The notes beneath the pieces were generated by a model. That model worked only from the letters and a program-made list of their open reading frames with translations, did no database searches and was not told the DNA's origin. Positions 26,173-34,909 of a stretch of DNA of 64,000 nucleotides are shown piece after piece. Source of the DNA: Rossellomorea aquimaris (GTDB lineage Bacteria > Bacillota > Bacilli > Bacillales > Bacillaceae_B); the NCBI RefSeq assembly GCF_008180865.1, contig NZ_VTEX01000006.1:310281-374280 (forward strand). Reading direction: 5' to 3'. Made by a program: the position numbers and the translations under genes. Positions within the stretch are counted from its first letter, which is position 1, and each line of letters starts with the position of its first letter.

Positions 26173-26373
26173 GTCTTTCATCCCCTTATATATTCATTTT
26201 TTGTATATTCGGTAAGGCATACGTAGTATATGGTATCAAATGGAAGAGGTCGGGATAAATGGGTAATTTCTCCTGAAAGAATTCATGTGAAAAGAGTGAG
26301 CCTTTTTGCATACTATATACCCATAATATGGTTGTTTACACCTATTATTTTAAAAATGATTTTGTAGCATTAG

Positions 26374-26404
26374 AAAAAGGCATTGTCGGAACAATGCCTT
26401 TTAT
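26374..26404 (-). terminator. Intrinsic terminator after treA
   Basis: AAAAGGCATTGT / ACAATGCCTTTT stem with a 4-nt loop, T-rich on the minus strand, just beyond the treA stop. It isolates tre from the LXG cassette. Confidence 0.9.
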
Positions 26405-26407
26405 CTT

Positions 26408-28093
26408 TTACTTTTTAATATGAAACACAACAGACTCGTAAGGACGTAATGTTATGTTCTTATAAACATTCGCCGTATCTTCATAGTTAGACAACAACAC
26501 TTCGCTCGACCAGCCTTCAACATCGACCTCATCAGGAAGAGTGAATTCCGTTTCATGTCCATAGAAGTTGTTCACCACAAGTAGTTTTTCACCTTCACCG
26601 TTTCGGACATACGCAAAAATATCTCGGTGATCTTCTAAAATCAATTGATAGTCACCATCCACGATAATGTCGTATTCTTTGCGAAGGCGGTTCAGCTTCT
26701 GATAGTGATAGAAGACTGAATTTTCGTCTTGTAAGGCTTGTTCTGCATTGATTTCTGTATAATTCTTCGCCACAGGAATCCAAGGAGAGCCGCTTGTAAA
26801 TCCGGCATTTTCATCACTGTTCCACTGCACAGGCGTTCTTGAGTTATCACGTGACTTGTGACGCAGAATTTCTAAAATCTCTTCTTCAGATTTACCTTGC
26901 TCTTTTAATATATTGAAGATGTTGATCGACTCAACATCACGGTATTCATCGATGCTTGTGAATTTCGGATTCGTCATCCCGAACTCTTCACCCTGATAAA
27001 TATAAGGGGTACCCTGCATCATATGAATCGTCGTTGCCAGCATCTTCGCCGATTCGTTACGGTACTCACCGTCATTTCCATAGCGGGACACGATGCGCGG
27101 CTGGTCATGGTTACACCAGAATAGGGCGTTCCAGCCGCCGCCTTCATGCATTTCACGCTGCCAGGTAGAGAGGATTTCCTTCAGCTTCAGAAAATCAAAG
27201 TCAGCGACCGACCATTTCTCCCCGTTAGGGTAATCCACTTTTAAATGGTGGAAGTTGAACGTCATGCTTAGCTCGTTCCGGTCAGGGCGTGAATACTTAA
27301 TACAATGATCAATCGTTGTGGAAGACATTTCCCCGACCGTCATGATGTCGTATTGAGAGAAGACTTCCTTGTTCATTTCCTGCATATAGTCATGGACCTT
27401 GGGACCGTCTGTGTAAAACTTGCGTCCGTCTCCAGGAGCGACCGAACCGTCGTCGTCAGGGAAGTCCTGATCCTTGGAGATGAGATTGATCACGTCCAGG
27501 CGGAAGCCGTCGACACCTTTTTCCAGCCAGAAGTGCATCATGTCATATAGCTTCTTGCGGACTTCATCGTTTTCCCAGTTCAAGTCAGCCTGGGTCACGT
27601 CAAAGAGGTGAAGGTAGTACTGACCCGTTTCCTCATCATACTGCCAGGCGTTGCCGCCGAACTTGGACTGCCAGTTTGTCGGCTCGGAACCATCCGGCTT
27701 GCCGTCTTTCCAAATGTAGAAGTCACGGTACTCGTTGTCCTTCGACTTTCGTGACTCAACGAACCACTGATTCTCCGTTGATGTGTGGTTAATCACGATA
27801 TCCATGATGATCTTGATTCCTCGCTGATGGGCCTGTTCCAATAGCTCATCGAAATCCTCCATCGTCCCATACTCATCGTGAATATTGAAATAATCACTAA
27901 TATCGTATCCGTTGTCGCGCTGAGGACTCTTATAAATAGGCGTCAACCACACCACATCAATCCCAAGCTCCTTCAAATAATCCAACTTCGCCGTAATCCC
28001 CTTAATATCCCCAACGCCATTCCCCGACGTATCATAAAAACTCTTCGGATAAATCTGATACACAACCGACTTCTTCCACCAAGGCTGCTTCAT
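26408..28093 (-). CDS. treA: Trehalose-6-phosphate hydrolase TreA
   Basis: A GH13 enzyme of 561 residues that splits trehalose-6-phosphate to glucose and glucose-6-phosphate in the cytoplasm. It starts PWWKKSVVYQIYPKSFYDTSGNG; catalytic residues are visible in DGFRLDVINL (nucleophile Asp), TVGEMSST (acid Glu) and FWCNHDQPR (Asp). FSFHHLKVDYPNGEKW-type and SRDNSRTPVQW segments agree with B. subtilis TreA more than with oligo-1,6-glucosidases. It lies downstream of treP with a TreR operator between them, so it may also be transcribed on its own. Confidence 0.95.
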   Translation of the reverse strand: MKQPWWKKSVVYQIYPKSFYDTSGNGVGDIKGITAKLDYLKELGIDVVWLTPIYKSPQRDNGYDISDYFNIHDEYGTMEDFDELLEQAHQRGIKIIMDIVINHTSTENQWFVESRKSKDNEYRDFYIWKDGKPDGSEPTNWQSKFGGNAWQYDEETGQYYLHLFDVTQADLNWENDEVRKKLYDMMHFWLEKGVDGFRLDVINLISKDQDFPDDDGSVAPGDGRKFYTDGPKVHDYMQEMNKEVFSQYDIMTVGEMSSTTIDHCIKYSRPDRNELSMTFNFHHLKVDYPNGEKWSVADFDFLKLKEILSTWQREMHEGGGWNALFWCNHDQPRIVSRYGNDGEYRNESAKMLATTIHMMQGTPYIYQGEEFGMTNPKFTSIDEYRDVESINIFNILKEQGKSEEEILEILRHKSRDNSRTPVQWNSDENAGFTSGSPWIPVAKNYTEINAEQALQDENSVFYHYQKLNRLRKEYDIIVDGDYQLILEDHRDIFAYVRNGEGEKLLVVNNFYGHETEFTLPDEVDVEGWSSEVLLSNYEDTANVYKNITLRPYESVVFHIKK

Positions 28094-28121
28094 ACCTTAT
28101 ACACCATCCTAAATATAATTT

Positions 28122-28305
28122 TGAGGGACGGACCTCAATCGATTTCGCTTATATACAACCATGGCCGTCAAACATGATTGTTCTGCGATTTTGCTTTTTT
28201 AAGGTCAGTCAAGAGGGACGGACCTCCAACACATATTCCTCTAATTTTTCACTAATGAGACTGGACACTCCGCACTACTGCAAGCTTTTCGGAGGTCCGT
28301 CCCTT
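28122..28305. repeat. GGGACGGACCTC repeats in the treP-treA gap
   Basis: TGAGGGACGGACCTCA at 28122-28137 and GAGGGACGGACCTCC at 28213-28227 are direct copies; GGAGGTCCGTCCCTT at 28291-28305 is inverted, making a stem with ~63 nt loop. A related GGGGGACGGACCTGG lies near 15934. They leave no room for a gene in this 344-bp gap. This may be a small hairpin element inserted between treP and treA. Confidence 0.7.
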
Positions 28306-28392
28306 AAAACAACTAAACAAAAGGGAGACAATCATCCACTGCACATAACCTGAACAGGCTTGTGGTTAGAATTGATTTGTCCCCCTTAGTTT

Positions 28393-28410
28393 AACTTGTA
28401 TATACAAGTT
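28393..28410. promoter_or_regulatory. TreR operator between treP and treA
   Basis: AACTTGTATATACAAGTT, an 18-bp perfect palindrome containing the TTGTATATACAA core bound by B. subtilis TreR. It is 300 bp upstream of treA, separated from it by the GGGACGG repeats. Confidence 0.85.
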
Positions 28411-28437
28411 GTTACAACTGTTTTCTTTTTCTATTTA

Positions 28438-29856
28438 TTAGGATACTTCGTTTTTGCTGAATTTTGACCAGATCATCGTCAGTACGAATGGTACGACGAT
28501 GGCGATGACCATTCCGATTGCGAATGGTACCCAGTATTCTGATTTGATGGACAGGATACCAGGCAGTCCTCCGACACCGATGGAGAATGCTTTCGTACTT
28601 GTCATTGCCAACAAGATCCCTCCGATGGCAGAACCAATCAATGCTGAGATGAACGGATATTTGTATCGTAAGTTAACTCCGAACATAGCAGGCTCTGTGA
28701 TTCCAAGATAAGCCGATAGGGCAGAGGTTCCTGCCAACCCGCGGAGCTTTTCGTTTTCTTTCTTCGCCACAAACATCATGGCAAGTGCTGCAGAACCTTG
28801 AGCGATATTCGATAGTGCCAGAATCGGCCATAAGAACGTTCCACCTGCGTTCGATACAAGCTGTAAATCGACAGCCAGGAACGTATGGTGCATACCCGTG
28901 ATAACCATCACTGCGTACAATCCACCATATAATAGTCCACCTAACCAGGAAACATGATCGAACACCCAAATAACGCCGTCTGTCAGCATATTTCCAAGGA
29001 AGAATGTCACAGGTCCGATCAGGATGAATGATGCGAAACCAGTGATCAGTAAGGCTACGGGAGCAACCACTAACAATTTAATCGAGTCATGAACCCGTTT
29101 ATCCAGGAACTTTTCAATTTTCGCTAATAATAAGGAAGCAAATAAGATCGGTAATACTTGTCCTTGATAACCAATTTTGTCGACTTCCAGACCAAACAGG
29201 TTCCATGTCGGTATTTCTTCAGCTGTACCATAAGACCAAGCATTGAGTAAATCCGGATGTACAAGCATAAGACCTAATACAATACCGAGCAGTGGACTAC
29301 CACCAAACCGTTTAACCGCTGACCAACCAATGAGTCCCGGTAAGAACACGAAGGCGGTATTCGCGATTAAGTTAATGATATTCGTCAGATCTGCCCATTG
29401 CGGGTACACATCGATGACTGAAGTATCTTTATCAAAGAAAATCCCCGGCCCGGTCAAAATATTATTCAGACCCATCAACAAACCGGCTGTCACGATCGCC
29501 GGCAGAATCGGAATGAAGATATCCGCCAGTACCTTGATCGCACGCTGCAATGGATTCAGGTTTTGAGTAGCGGCATCCTTAACATCCTGCTTTGAAGCCT
29601 GCTCAATCCCGGTTTCTTCTGCTAAAATTTGATACGCTTTATTTACAAGACCTTGTCCGATGACAACTTGGAACTGACCGTTGGAAGAGAATGAACCCTT
29701 CACAAGATCAATCGCCTCTAATCTTTCTTTATCCACCTTTTTCTCATCATTCAATACCAATCGAAGACGAGTCACACAATGAGTGGCTGTACGGATATTA
29801 TCCTTGCCGCCAATCGCTTCAATAATTTCCAGAACGTCTTCACGTTTCACGCTCAT
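28438..29856 (-). CDS. treP: PTS trehalose-specific EIIBC component TreP
   Basis: 472 residues. The N-terminal EIIB domain has the phosphorylated cysteine in TATHCVTRLRL (Cys27); then comes a ten-helix EIIC domain with LMGLNNILTGPG, GGSPLLGIVLGLMLVHP and GITEPAMFGVNLRYKYPF. It imports trehalose as trehalose-6-phosphate; no EIIA domain is fused, so one must come from another PTS protein. The ATG at 29856 follows AAAGGAGGGAATTTC. It heads the tre transcription unit under two TreR operators. Confidence 0.95.
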   Translation of the reverse strand: MSVKREDVLEIIEAIGGKDNIRTATHCVTRLRLVLNDEKKVDKERLEAIDLVKGSFSSNGQFQVVIGQGLVNKAYQILAEETGIEQASKQDVKDAATQNLNPLQRAIKVLADIFIPILPAIVTAGLLMGLNNILTGPGIFFDKDTSVIDVYPQWADLTNIINLIANTAFVFLPGLIGWSAVKRFGGSPLLGIVLGLMLVHPDLLNAWSYGTAEEIPTWNLFGLEVDKIGYQGQVLPILFASLLLAKIEKFLDKRVHDSIKLLVVAPVALLITGFASFILIGPVTFFLGNMLTDGVIWVFDHVSWLGGLLYGGLYAVMVITGMHHTFLAVDLQLVSNAGGTFLWPILALSNIAQGSAALAMMFVAKKENEKLRGLAGTSALSAYLGITEPAMFGVNLRYKYPFISALIGSAIGGILLAMTSTKAFSIGVGGLPGILSIKSEYWVPFAIGMVIAIVVPFVLTMIWSKFSKNEVS

Positions 29857-30036
29857 GAAATTCCCTCCTTTAGGTATGGTGCATGACAATTCTCGAAAAA
29901 TGTCGAAATTTGTCTTGAACCCGCTTTCATTTCTATTAATGGAATTCCCCTAAATAGTATGTGGAAAACGCTTCTCTCTATGCTTTCGTAAAAAACTTCC
30001 GATAAAGCGAAACGCTTTCATTTAAGAGGAATCTTG

Positions 30037-30048
30037 TTGTATATACAA
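30037..30048. promoter_or_regulatory. TreR operator 1 upstream of treP
   Basis: TTGTATATACAA, exact core. Its centre lies 32 bp (about three helical turns) from the second operator. A cre-like GCGAAACGCTTTCA (30007-30020, half-conserved) between it and treP could mediate CcpA control. Confidence 0.85.
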
Positions 30049-30068
30049 GATGTACTTTTATTGTATTC

Positions 30069-30080
30069 ATGTATATACAA
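30069..30080. promoter_or_regulatory. TreR operator 2 upstream of treP
   Basis: ATGTATATACAA, one mismatch from the core, extending to CATGTATATACAAGTTG. Two phased operators suggest cooperative TreR binding at the treP promoter. Confidence 0.8.
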
Positions 30081-30245
30081 GTTGTCAATGGAAAAGTGTA
30101 GCGTTTTCATTTGAAGGTAGTCAAAACAAAACTTGTATGTGGAGATTGTGGTTGATTTCACTTTTATAAAAGAAAAGGAACATGGAGTATTGAAGAAGTG
30201 GTTGAGTGACCTTATAACTTCCACCTTTTTATCCCAAACAACAAG

Positions 30246-30283
30246 AAGACACCCCCTGTAACCAGGGAAAGTGTCTCCAATCA
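30246..30283 (-). terminator. Intrinsic terminator
   Basis: On the minus strand GACACTTTCCCTG / CAGGGGGTGTC stem then TTCTT, just after the 84-residue membrane protein gene. Confidence 0.7.
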
Positions 30284-30287
30284 GAAT

Positions 30288-30542
30288 CTATCCTTTACGA
30301 TCTCTCTCATATTTGTTCCACATATAATAGGTATAAAATAGTTGAGCCAGATGACCAAGAGAGAAGGCCGCGAGAAAGATCCAGGTGTAGAAAAGGTCCA
30401 GCCCGATAAATCTTAAAAGAAAATACAAAACTGGGAGTAGCAGGGTCATCCAAAGGGTTCGAATCATTTTCCTTCTATAAGTGAGCCTGAAATAAACCAG
30501 TTCGAAACCTTTGTCTACCTTCTTGGTATATCCCTCCCACAT
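30288..30542 (-). CDS. Small two-TM membrane protein
   Basis: 84 residues: a short basic N-terminus (MWEGYTKKVDKGFELVYFRL), two hydrophobic helices (TLWMTLLLPVLYFLLRFIGL and WIFLAAFSLGHLAQLFYTYY) and a charged tail. The ATG at 30542 follows AAAGGAGGTTCCAT. It has no family that I recognise. It lies 76 bp after another small membrane gene and may be in the same unit. Confidence 0.7.
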   Translation of the reverse strand: MWEGYTKKVDKGFELVYFRLTYRRKMIRTLWMTLLLPVLYFLLRFIGLDLFYTWIFLAAFSLGHLAQLFYTYYMWNKYERDRKG

Positions 30543-30617
30543 ATGGAACCTCCTTTCGAATGTTAAAAAGACATCTGCCAAACAAAGCAGACATCTTCCA
30601 TTAACCTTCAATCTTAG

Positions 30618-30869
30618 TTAATTTAGGGCATCAAACATACCAACTGCAACTACGCCAATAAACCCTAATATGATCCACACGATATAGGCGATGAGGATCA
30701 ACCATCCCAAAAGTTTCCTGCCAGTTATGATCCAGTAGATTCCTAATGTGATGAAACTGAACAGCAGCCCAAGGATCCCCCATAACCATGGATTTTTGTC
30801 ATGCTTTTTGGCATCCATAAATAGATAGACAGCAATAATAATATTGAACACATACATCAAAGCTTCCAA
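30618..30869 (-). CDS. Small three-TM membrane protein
   Basis: 83 residues, almost entirely hydrophobic, with LWGILGLLFSFITLGIYWII and a C-terminal helix; the central KKHDKNPWLWGILGLLF resembles small PLDc_N-like or TM2-like membrane proteins. The TTG at 30869 lies 4 nt after AAGGAGGGG. Function unknown. Confidence 0.65.
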   Translation of the reverse strand: MEALMYVFNIIIAVYLFMDAKKHDKNPWLWGILGLLFSFITLGIYWIITGRKLLGWLILIAYIVWIILGFIGVVAVGMFDALN

Positions 30870-30962
30870 AGTACCCCTCCTTAATATTTTACACTTATAT
30901 GTAAATTTACCTGTTTTTACTAAAAGTAAACCGCTTTTGGACACTTAGTTTGCAAATCCAAT

Positions 30963-30993
30963 GAAAAACGCCAGCTGATTTCCAGCTGGCGTG
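30963..30993 (-). terminator. Intrinsic terminator after the acyltransferase gene
   Basis: ACGCCAGCTGG / CAGCTGGCGT stem followed on the minus strand by TTTTTCATT. Confidence 0.9.
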
Positions 30994-31013
30994 CATTCTT
31001 TCATCTCAGGACA

Positions 31014-32060
31014 TCAACCGGCCATCTTCACCTTCTTAACTGGATCCTTCTTCTTTAAGAGGGTCTTATAATTGATCATCGAATACATCACATAAGAAGT
31101 TCCTAAACAAATTCCAAATATTAGAACCGCATAAACGAGATATTGAACAATCAATAAAGATTCGTTCCCCGTTCTCATCCACTCCATCACATGATTCCAC
31201 AATCGCTGCCTGATCAACGGATGCTCATGGATCAGATAAACCCCTAACACATATCCGGATATGAAGTTAATCGGTCTTGATACAAACGTCAGCTTCGAGA
31301 AGAATAGGAACAACGCAAGTGACATCGCCACGATAATAGGGGAGTTATACGACAGCAGCTTAAATGGTAATTCCCACGATTGTAGTAAAACCAAGGCTGT
31401 AACGGCTCCCAGTAAAATGTAAACGCTTAAATAATAGTGCTTGTTTAAGGCAGACAGAAACTGTCCGTGGTGTCGTAAATAGCCCGCTACAAAATAAAGG
31501 AAGATGAAATGCACGATGCTATAGCCACCGTTTACCCCGAAGCTCCCCAACGGATGGAAAAATTGCCATACACAATTGATCATAAATAATAGGAAGAGGA
31601 ATTTTCCGTAATCCCTCTTTGATAGCTGATTGATCAAGATATTTAAATAAGGTGAAAGCATAAACAATGCGATATACACGGTGATGAACCAGTAGGTGGA
31701 CAGATACACCGGGAATACCGACCTGATAAAGCTGGTATAGGATCCATCCGTTAATTGTAAGACCGTCAATCCGGCAAAAATAAGAACCGAAAAAATGAAC
31801 GTTTCCCGAACGACCCTTAACACTTTGCTCATTTTAAATTGTGACTTACATAAAAAATATCCACTTATCAGCACATACACATTGACCCCAACGATACAAA
31901 GCACCTTTATGAAATGGAATAGATATTGATTCACCGTGCTTAGCTCTGATATCGCAATATATTTTGAAAATCCGTAGGTACCGAAATGCAACAAGACGAT
32001 CATGACCATCGACAGTACCCTGAGAGATTCAAAGTTTGACAGCCTAATTTTCTCCGCCAA
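31014..32060 (-). CDS. Acyltransferase_3 family membrane protein
   Basis: About 348 residues with ~10 hydrophobic helices. It begins with the family motif IRLSNFESLRVLSMVMIVLLHFG and has WFITVYIALFMLSPYLNILI. OafA/WecH/IcaC-type proteins O-acetylate or export surface polysaccharides and lipids. The TTG at 32060, 6 nt after AAGGGGCGG, starts the protein at MAEKIRLSNF; the upstream ATG at 32102 has no ribosome site. It is monocistronic. The window has several glycan systems (galU-ugd-GT, pgaCD) that could be the substrate. Confidence 0.85.
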   Translation of the reverse strand: MAEKIRLSNFESLRVLSMVMIVLLHFGTYGFSKYIAISELSTVNQYLFHFIKVLCIVGVNVYVLISGYFLCKSQFKMSKVLRVVRETFIFSVLIFAGLTVLQLTDGSYTSFIRSVFPVYLSTYWFITVYIALFMLSPYLNILINQLSKRDYGKFLFLLFMINCVWQFFHPLGSFGVNGGYSIVHFIFLYFVAGYLRHHGQFLSALNKHYYLSVYILLGAVTALVLLQSWELPFKLLSYNSPIIVAMSLALFLFFSKLTFVSRPINFISGYVLGVYLIHEHPLIRQRLWNHVMEWMRTGNESLLIVQYLVYAVLIFGICLGTSYVMYSMINYKTLLKKKDPVKKVKMAG

Positions 32061-32102
32061 TCCAACCCGCCCCTTGTATACATAAATATAAATTCTATTC
32101 AT

Positions 32103-32561
32103 TTTAATCTATTTAAATAGTCTTGTCATTCAGAATTTTTTTGGTGGAATCGGGGAGTGGGTAATAGGGAGGGACTGCATGGGATTGAATGGTTCATAGG
32201 AAAGGTGAGAAATCCAGTGCTCTTGCTACAAATAGAGAGGAAAGCCCTATAAAGCCGTCAAATCAGAGATGAAAGCGCAACCATAAATTTCTAAAGCGCA
32301 CGAGACAGGGGGTGACGCGTTCCTTTTAGGAAATAAGCACATTCACCTACCTGACTCATTAATGGAGGACGGAAAGAGGAACTTTATCAGCAGGTTACCG
32401 ATAATGGTAATACAACCATAAATTACTAAACCCTATTATACTGGGGTTTCTTCCTTATTTTTCTTCATATAAGAATTTTAGCCTATTAAACTCTCAGTCT
32501 TCTTCCTCCATAATGGACAAGCAACAAAATTCGACATTACCCGATAAAGGAGACAATTTTT
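32103..32561. other. Long 5' region upstream of the LysM hydrolase
   Basis: 459 bp without a gene. It carries the direct repeat CAACCATAAATT[T/A]CTAAA (about 32270-32287 and 32413-32430), AAAGCGC twice, and a terminator-like hairpin AAACCCT / GGGGTTT followed by CTTCCTTATTTTT (~32428-32462) ahead of the coding region. The arrangement suggests a regulated leader. I could not fit it to the ydaO (c-di-AMP) or GEMM (c-di-GMP) consensus. AAAATTCGACA at 32526-32536 is the head sequence of the 20-bp repeat element without its modules. Confidence 0.5.
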
Positions 32562-33482
32562 TTGAAGAAAACCATTATTGCCTTTACTACTGCTGCATTA
32601 CTTTCGTCAGTTGCTGTCAATTCAACGGAAGCGGCTTCTTACCGCGTACAATCAGGGGATTCCCTTTCGGTGATTGCTTATAAATATGATACATCTGTTT
32701 CAAGCCTGAAGAGCTGGAATAACCTGAGCTCCGACATGATCTATGTAAACCAAGTTCTTGAAGTTTCAGCACCAAGCAGTACTTCTGCTAAAACGTATAC
32801 CGTTCAATCAGGTGATTATCTGTCAAAAATCGGTGCAAAGTTTGATGTGTATGTCGCTGAACTCCGAGCGTGGAACAATCTAAAGAGTGACGTCATCTAT
32901 CCCGGTCAAACGCTGGTCGTTTCTTCAGGAAGCACAAGTACACCGCCACCATCAGGCTCTAGTACCTACACCGTCCAATCCGGGGACACGTTATCCCACA
33001 TCGCTATCCGTTATGATGTGAGCGTTTCATCCATCAAGTCATGGAACGGATTAACCTCCGATAACATCTATGTCGGTCAAAAGCTTTCTATTAAAGGAAC
33101 GTCAGACGGCGGATCGCAGACTCCATCTTCAAGTGTCGTCGACATTGCGAAGAAATACGTAGGAACTCCATACGCATGGGGAGGAACATCACCATCCGGG
33201 TTCGACTGCAGCGGGTTCATCTACTATGTATTCAACCAGGCAGGACAATCGATTGCACGTACCAACACAGACGGCTACTATAGCAAATCATCCTTCGTAT
33301 CAAGCCCGAAAGCAGGGGATCTGGTATTCTTCGAGAATACATACAAAGCCGGCATCAGCCATATGGGGATCTACCTAGGAAATGGAGAATTCGTCCACGC
33401 CTCAGACAGCGGGGTAACGATTTCGAAGCTGAGCAACACGTATTGGAATCCTAAGTTTGTCGGGTATAAGAGATTTAACTAA
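32562..33482 (+). CDS. LysM (x3) - NlpC/P60 D,L-endopeptidase
   Basis: 306 residues: signal peptide (KKTIIAFTTAALLSSVAVNSTEA), three LysM domains (YRVQSGDSLSVIAYKYD, YTVQSGDYLSKIGAKFD, YTVQSGDTLSHIAIRYD) with Ser/Pro linkers, then an NlpC/P60 domain with catalytic Cys in GFDCSGFIYYVF and His in ISHMGIYLGNGEFVHAS. This is the LytE/LytF/CwlS architecture, which cuts the D-Glu-mDAP (gamma-D-Glu-DAP) bond of peptidoglycan and acts in cell separation or elongation. The TTG start follows AAAGGAGACAATTTTT; an intrinsic terminator follows. Confidence 0.93.
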   Translation: MKKTIIAFTTAALLSSVAVNSTEAASYRVQSGDSLSVIAYKYDTSVSSLKSWNNLSSDMIYVNQVLEVSAPSSTSAKTYTVQSGDYLSKIGAKFDVYVAELRAWNNLKSDVIYPGQTLVVSSGSTSTPPPSGSSTYTVQSGDTLSHIAIRYDVSVSSIKSWNGLTSDNIYVGQKLSIKGTSDGGSQTPSSSVVDIAKKYVGTPYAWGGTSPSGFDCSGFIYYVFNQAGQSIARTNTDGYYSKSSFVSSPKAGDLVFFENTYKAGISHMGIYLGNGEFVHASDSGVTISKLSNTYWNPKFVGYKRFN

Positions 33483-33488
33483 TATTAT

Positions 33489-33518
33489 GGAGCGTCCTGC
33501 CTAAGCAGGGCGTTTTTT
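33489..33518 (+). terminator. Intrinsic terminator after the LysM gene
   Basis: GCGTCCTGC / GCAGGGCG stem and TTTTTT run. Confidence 0.9.
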
Positions 33519-33540
33519 ATTTGTATTATTTCCGAGGAAA

Positions 33541-33755
33541 TCCGACACGGAGGATCAAATAATGGGAAAGAGGATCAATAAATCAGGAACAGGATCAATA
33601 AATTTCAAACAGGATCAATAATCCGAATTCGGGATTGAATCCTTCTGAAAGGGGATCAATTCCTCCACGAAGGCATCCTCGATCAAGCATTTCCCCCTTA
33701 ATCCGGCCCACAGCCCCCGTTCAGGATCCAACTCCAGCTTAAAAAAGACAATCTA
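33541..33755 (+). repeat. Array element T1
   Basis: TCCGACACGG, GG modules at 33552, 33572, 33592, 33612, 33632 and 33653 (20 x4, 21), tail ending GACAATCTAA (33747-33756). It lacks the spacer flank on its left, so it is the array edge. Confidence 0.9.
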
Positions 33756-33902
33756 AGGTCACTTTGTGTTCAAAAGTAGATACAGTATGGCCAAAACACT
33801 TGTACCCGAAGATACGCTGTTTCAACAACCGGGTCTCTGCCTGTTGTCTGAGATGGGAGAGAGGTTGATGATGGGATCTGACGCAGACATACATCGTCGA
33901 GA

Positions 33903-34141
33903 AAATTCGACACGGAGGATCAAATAATGGGAAAGAGGATTAAAAAATCAGGAACAGGATCAATAAATTTCAAACAGGATCAATAAATTTCAAACAGGAT
34001 CAATAATCCGAAATCGGGATTGAATCCTTCTGAAAGGGATCAATTCCTTCATGAAGGCATCCTTGATCAAGCATTTCCCCCTTAATCCGGCCCACAGCCC
34101 CCGTTCAGGAACAAACTCCAGCTTAAAAAAAGACAATCTAA
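33903..34141 (+). repeat. Array element T2 (seven modules)
   Basis: ATTCGACACGG, GG modules at 33917, 33937, 33957, 33977, 33997, 34017 and 34037, all steps exactly 20 bp; the additional module is an exact copy of its neighbour (CAATAAATTTCAAACAGGAT repeated). It shows that units are gained in whole 20-bp steps. Confidence 0.9.
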
Positions 34142-34305
34142 GGTCACTTTGTGTTCAAAAGTAGATACAGTATGGCCAAAGTACCTCAATCCGAACCAAA
34201 ACCAACACCGAAAGATACGCTGTTTCAACAACCGGGTCTCTGCCTGTTGTCTGAGATGGGAGAGAGGTTGGTGATGGGGTCTGACGCATATATACATCTT
34301 CGAGA

Positions 34306-34525
34306 AAATTCGACACGGAGGATCAATTAATGGGAAAGAGGATTAAAAAATCAGGAACAGGATCAATAAATTTCAAACAGGATCAATAATCCGAAATCGG
34401 GATTGAATCCTTCTGAAAGGGGATCAATTCCTCCACGAAGGCATCCTCGATCAAGCATTTCCCCCTTAATCCGGCCCACAGCCCCCATCCAGGATCCCAC
34501 TCCAGCTAAAAAAAAGACAATCTAA
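34306..34525 (+). repeat. Array element T3
   Basis: ATTCGACACGG, GG modules at 34320, 34340, 34360, 34380, 34400 and 34421 (20 x4, 21), tail ending GACAATCTAA. Confidence 0.9.
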
Positions 34526-34689
34526 AGTCACTTTGTGTTCAAAAGTAGATACAGTATGGCTAAAGTACCTCAATCCGAACCAAAACCAACACCCGAAGAT
34601 ACGCTGTTTCAACAATCAGGTCTCTGCCTGTTGTCGGAGATGGGAGAGAGGTTGGTGATGGGGTCTGACGCAGATATACATCTTCGAGA

Positions 34690-34909
34690 AAATTCGACAC
34701 GGAGGATCAAATAATGGGAAAGAGGATCAATAAATCAGGAACAGGATCAATAAATTTCAAACAGGATCAATAATCCGAATTCGGGATTGAATCCTTCTGA
34801 AAGGGGATCAATTCCTCCACCAAGACATGCCCAGCCCAAAATTTCATCCCCAACCCGTTCCACAATTCCCGTAAAGGACCACCACTCCAGCTGAAAAAAG
34901 ACAATCCTA
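34690..34909 (+). repeat. Array element T4
   Basis: ATTCGACACGG, GG modules at 34704, 34724, 34744, 34764, 34784 and 34805 (20 x4, 21). The tail has diverged after CTCCACCAAG but still ends CTCCAGCTGAAAAAAGACAATC. Confidence 0.9.

Noticed and set aside
26408..28093. Oligo-1,6-glucosidase (MalL) identity for the GH13 gene
   Set aside because: Sequence detail, treP neighbour and TreR operators all favour trehalose-6-phosphate hydrolase.
32103..32561. c-di-AMP (ydaO) or c-di-GMP (GEMM) riboswitch before the LysM gene
   Set aside because: I compared the conserved cores from memory and could not place GACAGCTAAC or GGGACGCAAAGCC; only a short GGTTACCGAT resembles part of GEMM.
33552..34830. The 20-bp repeats as a CRISPR array
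   Set aside because: Cores are ~8-12 bp with ~8-12 bp between, far shorter than repeat/spacer units, the same inter-core bases recur in other copies, and no cas genes are present.
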